Below, piece by piece: positions 61,028-64,000 of a DNA stretch of 64,000 nt (position 1 is its first letter; the number at the start of each line of letters is the position of its first letter). Under the pieces are notes generated by a model, which worked only from the letters and a program-made list of their open reading frames with translations, did no database searches and was not told the origin of the DNA. The DNA comes from Variovorax gossypii (GTDB lineage: Bacteria; Pseudomonadota; Gammaproteobacteria; Burkholderiales; Burkholderiaceae_C), in assembly GCF_003965815.1 (NCBI RefSeq), contig NZ_RXOE01000001.1, positions 1,302,001 through 1,366,000 on the forward strand, given 5' to 3'. Made by a program: the position numbers and the translations under genes.

Positions 61028-61771
61028 TCAGTCCAGCGCCTCCACGGCCGACGAAAAGACATAGCCCTCGCTGCGCACCGTCTTGATGTAGCGCGGCTCG
61101 CGCGCATCGTCGCGCAGGCGCTGGCGCAGGCGGCTCACCAGCAGGTCGATCGAGCGCTCAAAGAGCTCGGCCTCGCGGCCCTGCGTGAGGCTCAGCAGCT
61201 GGTCGCGGTTCAGCACCTTCTGCGGATGGTCCAGGAACACCCGCAGCAGCCGGTACTCCGCACCGCTGAGCGCCACCATCACGCCGCTGTCGTCGATCAG
61301 GGTGCGCGCGGTGGTGTCGACCTGCCAGTCGCCGAACGCCAGCTTCGAAGCCGCCTCGGTGGAGCGCATGTTCGGCGGCAGCATGCGCGTGCGGCGCAGC
61401 ACCGAGCGGATGCGCGCCAGCAGTTCGCGCGCGGAGAACGGCTTGGCCAGGTAGTCGTCGGCGCCCATCTCCAGGCCGAGGATGCGGTCGGCCTCCTCGC
61501 TGCGCGCGGTGAGCATGAGGATGGGCGTGGCCTTGTACTTGCCCGTGCGCAGGTCGCGGCACAGCGTGAGCCCGTCTTCGCCGGGCAGCATCAGGTCGAG
61601 GATGATGAGATCGAAGGGCCCCGACTCCTCCAGCGCCGCGCGCATGTGCCGCCCGGTGGGCACCGTGACTACGCGCAGGCCGTTCTTGACCAGGTAGGTG
61701 CTGAGCAGTTCGCGGATTTCCCGGTCGTCGTCGACGATGAGGATGTGGTCGGAGGTCTTGGGAATGTTCAT
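61028..61771 (-). CDS. OmpR/PhoB-family response regulator
   Basis: A 247-residue regulator. The receiver domain has ILIVDDDREIRELLSTYL, phosphorylation site Asp59 in LIILDLMLPGEDG, and Lys110 in MGADDYLAKPFS. The C-terminal winged helix is KLAFGDWQVDTTARTLIDDSGVMVALSGAEYRLLRVFLDHPQKVLNRDQLL ... RSIDLLVSRLRQRLRDDAREPRYIKTVRSEGYVF. It is divergent from a histidine kinase gene at 62048, an uncommon layout for a cognate pair, which are usually in tandem. The sequences resemble OmpR/EnvZ-like pairs; the signal is unknown. Confidence 0.92.
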   Translation of the reverse strand: MNIPKTSDHILIVDDDREIRELLSTYLVKNGLRVVTVPTGRHMRAALEESGPFDLIILDLMLPGEDGLTLCRDLRTGKYKATPILMLTARSEEADRILGLEMGADDYLAKPFSARELLARIRSVLRRTRMLPPNMRSTEAASKLAFGDWQVDTTARTLIDDSGVMVALSGAEYRLLRVFLDHPQKVLNRDQLLSLTQGREAELFERSIDLLVSRLRQRLRDDAREPRYIKTVRSEGYVFSSAVEALD

Positions 61772-61845
61772 GGCTGTGCGATGGTCCGCCGGAGGAACGC
61801 GGCGGGTAGCCGCAATGTAGCCCGCCTCGGGGCCGCGGCGGGCGG

Positions 61846-62008
61846 CTTTGTATGCCCGTGTATCCGGAGGGCCGGGCGACCACACTATGTTGCTTGCGCG
61901 CACGCCGGCCAGGCCGGGCGAGGGAGCGCCAGGGCGCCCGGGCGCCCCGGCGGGTAATGGGTAATGTTGTATGTCAGGCCGCGCTGCCCAACACACTGGA
62001 ATACAAAG
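61846..62008. promoter_or_regulatory. Divergent control region of the two-component genes
   Basis: The 276-base gap between the response regulator (61771) and kinase (62048) starts holds CTTTGTAT (61846-61853) and its mirror ATACAAAG (62001-62008), 147 bases apart, plus related GTGTATC and TTGTATG words between them. Such spaced copies could be binding sites for the response regulator. There are also long G+C palindromic runs near 61920-61955. This is inference from symmetry only. Confidence 0.3.
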
Positions 62009-62047
62009 CGCCGCGCCGCGGGGCGGGACCGGTCTATAAACCAGTCC

Positions 62048-63424
62048 ATGCCCACACCCGCCAGCCTCTCCGCCAACCTCGCCCCGGCCGCCCCGCCCGC
62101 GGGCCTGCACCGGCTGCTGCCGCGCACGCTCTTCTCGCGCGTCACACTGATCATCGTCGTCGGGCTGGCCATCGCTCAGCTGCTGACCTTCATGGCCATC
62201 CGCTACGAGCGCGGCATCGCGATGCGCGAGCTGATGATGATCGGCATCGAACGCGACATCGCCAGCTCGGTCGCCGTCCTCGACCGGCTGCCCGCCGCCG
62301 AGCGCGAAGGCTGGCTCGCGCGGCTGGAGCGTCGCAACTACCACTTCGTGCTGGGCGGCAACGCGGAGGGCACGCCGCCCGACACGCAGCTGTCGCAGCA
62401 GTTCGCCACGGCCATCACCGATGCGATGCGCCCGTTCGAGATCGTCAAGGTCGGCCAGGTGAGCAATCCGCCGCAGGGCCTGCAGATCCAGGTGCGGCTG
62501 TCGGACGGCTCCTCGGTGGTGGTGCATGCCCGGCGCGTGGACATGCCGGTGTCGAGCTGGGTGATGTGGCTGCTGTGGGTCCAGCTGCTGGTGCTGGCCG
62601 TGTGCGCCTGGTATGCGGTGCGGCTGGTCACGCGGCCGCTGGCGCAGCTGGCCGACGCGGCCGACGAGCTGGGCCCCGACCTGAAGGGCCAGCAGCTGGC
62701 CGAGGAAGGCCCGACCGAAGTGAGGCACGCGGCACGCGCCTTCAACGCGATGCAGAAGCGCATCGCGGGCTACATGGCGGAGCGCGTGGAGATCCTCGCG
62801 GCCATCTCGCACGACCTGCAGACGCCCATCACCCGCATGCGGCTGCGCACCGACCTGATGGACGACGGCCATGACCGCGACAAGTTCCGCCAGGATCTCG
62901 ACGCCATGCACGCCCTGGTGCGCGAAGGCGTGACCTATGCGCGCACCCTGCACGGCGCCACCGAGCCGCCGCGCCGCGTCGACGCCGATGCGCTGTTCGA
63001 GAGCATGGTGGCCGACTACGAGGACTCGGGCGAGCAGGTGCTGCTCGAGGGCCGCGCGGGCGAGCCCATCGTGACGCGCCCGAACGCGCTGCGCCGCATC
63101 CTGACGAACCTGATCGACAACGCGCTGAAGTTCGGCACCGACGTGCGGCTGCAGGTGCACGCAGGCGCCGGCAACCGGCTGACGCTGGCCGTCGTCGACA
63201 ACGGCCCGGGCATTCCGCCCGACCAGCTGGAGAACGTGCTCAAGCCCTTCTACCGCGTGGAGGGCTCGCGCAACCGCAACACCGGCGGTACCGGCCTGGG
63301 CCTGGCCATCGCCCAGCAGCTGGCGACAGCGATGGGCGCGGAGCTCACGCTGCGCAACCGTGACGAAGGCGGGCTGGAAGCCCGGCTGACCATGAACACC
63401 CGCGACGCACCGCACGACGACTGA
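62048..63424 (+). CDS. Sensor histidine kinase (EnvZ-like)
   Basis: A 458-residue kinase with two membrane helices (about 31-51 and 171-190) around a 120-residue periplasmic sensor that contains RRNYHFVLGGN. HAMP (VRLVTRPLAQLADAADELG) is followed by the H box AAISHDLQTPITRMRLRTDL with His255, the N box LTNLIDNALKFG, G1 VVDNGPGIPPDQL and G2 GGTGLGLAIAQQLA. ATG 62048 is chosen; the frame is open to 61964. It pairs with the divergent OmpR-type regulator and lies 138 bases before the DipZ-like gene. Confidence 0.92.
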   Translation: MPTPASLSANLAPAAPPAGLHRLLPRTLFSRVTLIIVVGLAIAQLLTFMAIRYERGIAMRELMMIGIERDIASSVAVLDRLPAAEREGWLARLERRNYHFVLGGNAEGTPPDTQLSQQFATAITDAMRPFEIVKVGQVSNPPQGLQIQVRLSDGSSVVVHARRVDMPVSSWVMWLLWVQLLVLAVCAWYAVRLVTRPLAQLADAADELGPDLKGQQLAEEGPTEVRHAARAFNAMQKRIAGYMAERVEILAAISHDLQTPITRMRLRTDLMDDGHDRDKFRQDLDAMHALVREGVTYARTLHGATEPPRRVDADALFESMVADYEDSGEQVLLEGRAGEPIVTRPNALRRILTNLIDNALKFGTDVRLQVHAGAGNRLTLAVVDNGPGIPPDQLENVLKPFYRVEGSRNRNTGGTGLGLAIAQQLATAMGAELTLRNRDEGGLEARLTMNTRDAPHDD

Positions 63425-63561
63425 GCCGCCGCGCGGCAACGGCCACCGCCACCGATACCCATACCGACAGGCAAGCGGCTCGCCAGGCGAGACCGTGACG
63501 GCCCCCGCTCGCCTTGCCTTCGCTTTCATTCACCCACAACATCCACCGAACGGACCCGACC

Positions 63562-64000
63562 ATGCTCCTCCTCATCGTTGCCTACCTGGGTGGCGTGCTC
63601 ACCATCCTGAGCCCCTGCATCCTGCCCGTGCTCCCCTTCGTGTTCGCGCGCGCCGACCGGCCGTTCCGCTCGCACGGCCTGCCGATGCTGCTGGGCATGG
63701 CGCTGGCGTTCTCGGCCATCGCCACGCTGGCGGCGGTGGGCGGCGGCTGGGTCGTGGCGCTCAACGAATACGGGCGCAGCGCCGCGATCGCATTGCTGGC
63801 GGTGTTCGGCGTGACGCTGCTGTTCCCGTCGGTGGCGGACCGGCTGACCCGTCCGCTGGTGGCGCTCGGGCTGCGGCTGTCCGAGCCTGCCTCGGGAAAG
63901 GCTTCTGTGTTCTCGCCGCTGCTGCTGGGCGTCGGCACCGGGCTGCTGTGGGCACCCTGTGCGGGACCGATCCTCGGGCTGATCCTCACCGGCGCGGCGC
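63562..64000 (+). CDS. DipZ/CcdA-type cytochrome c biogenesis and thiol electron carrier, N-terminal part
   Basis: The gene runs off the right edge after 146 residues. It reads MLLLIVAYLGGVLTILSPCILPVLPFVFAR, several membrane helices, and GVGTGLLWAPCAGPILGLILTGAA. SPCILPVLP and APCAGPILG carry the two cysteines that form the electron relay of CcdA/DsbD membrane domains. In DipZ a thioredoxin domain is fused behind this part; whether that is so here cannot be seen. It would pass electrons from cytosolic thioredoxin to the exported redoxin at 59752. Confidence 0.88.
   Translation, partial: MLLLIVAYLGGVLTILSPCILPVLPFVFARADRPFRSHGLPMLLGMALAFSAIATLAAVGGGWVVALNEYGRSAAIALLAVFGVTLLFPSVADRLTRPLVALGLRLSEPASGKASVFSPLLLGVGTGLLWAPCAGPILGLILTGAA

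Overview
The window is a high-GC chromosomal stretch (roughly two thirds G+C by eye) with dense, short-spaced genes. It most resembles a member of the Comamonadaceae, probably Variovorax or a close relative. The reasons are five orphan Bug/TctC-type receptors, class I PHA genes (phaC-phaA), NlpD-like and YghU-like homologues, and many divergently placed LysR regulators. This assignment is inferred from gene content, not from a marker gene.

Layout. 1-4.2 kb: a truncated Bug receptor divergent from a LysR gene, a repeat-bearing gap, then a small redox/GST group (yghU, FMN reductase, lipoprotein, second GST). 4.2-13 kb: phaC-phaA, pgeF, a zeta-class GST isomerase, a TPR protein, an FAH-family hydrolase, a Nudix hydrolase, CreA and a LytM lipoprotein. 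13-20 kb: a poly-Gly lipoprotein, a phospholipase-D/cardiolipin-synthase-like lipoprotein, AlkB and an ABC exporter. 20-27.4 kb: a LacI-type regulator divergent from a TRAP transporter (DctP, fused DctQM), a VOC protein, a RuBisCO-like protein and a DUF1537 kinase. The last two match the known 3-oxo-isoapionate kinase / 3-oxo-isoapionate-4-phosphate decarboxylase pairing of D-apiose catabolism, so the operon probably imports and degrades an apiose-type branched sugar acid. 27.6-35.3 kb: small proteins, a large alpha/beta hydrolase lipoprotein, a cytosolic trypsin-PDZ protein, kdsA, a chemoreceptor with a sigma-28 promoter, and a compact palindromic (MITE-like) element.

35-43 kb: regulators with their divergent partners (LysR, Tat-exported isochorismatase-like protein, TetR/DoxX, LysR/RidA), then a TPR-winged-helix protein, a beta-propeller protein, a DUF899 protein and a membrane protein. 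43-54 kb: a LysR protein with two HTH domains faces a gallate-type ring-cleavage operon (ligJ hydratase, ligK aldolase, aromatic-acid MFS importer, fused extradiol dioxygenase) followed by two Bug receptors, a lipoprotein hydrolase, a DUF1932 dehydrogenase and a ModA-like protein. 53.6-59.6 kb: a second LysR-controlled operon with a CitE-like lyase, two Bug receptors, a class III CoA-transferase and an amidohydrolase, probably for an organic acid that is activated as a CoA thioester and cleaved. 59.7-64 kb: a secreted thioredoxin, two 94-bp hairpin modules, small proteins, a divergent two-component system and the start of a DipZ/CcdA-type electron carrier.

The main unexplained items are the RuBisCO-like operon and its VOC protein, the tandem-HTH regulator, the two hairpin modules that share a core but not their arms (60.3-60.6 kb), the MITE-like element at 34.3 kb, and the imperfect direct repeats with hairpins at 1.3-1.6 kb. 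No rRNA, tRNA, CRISPR array or complete insertion sequence was seen.
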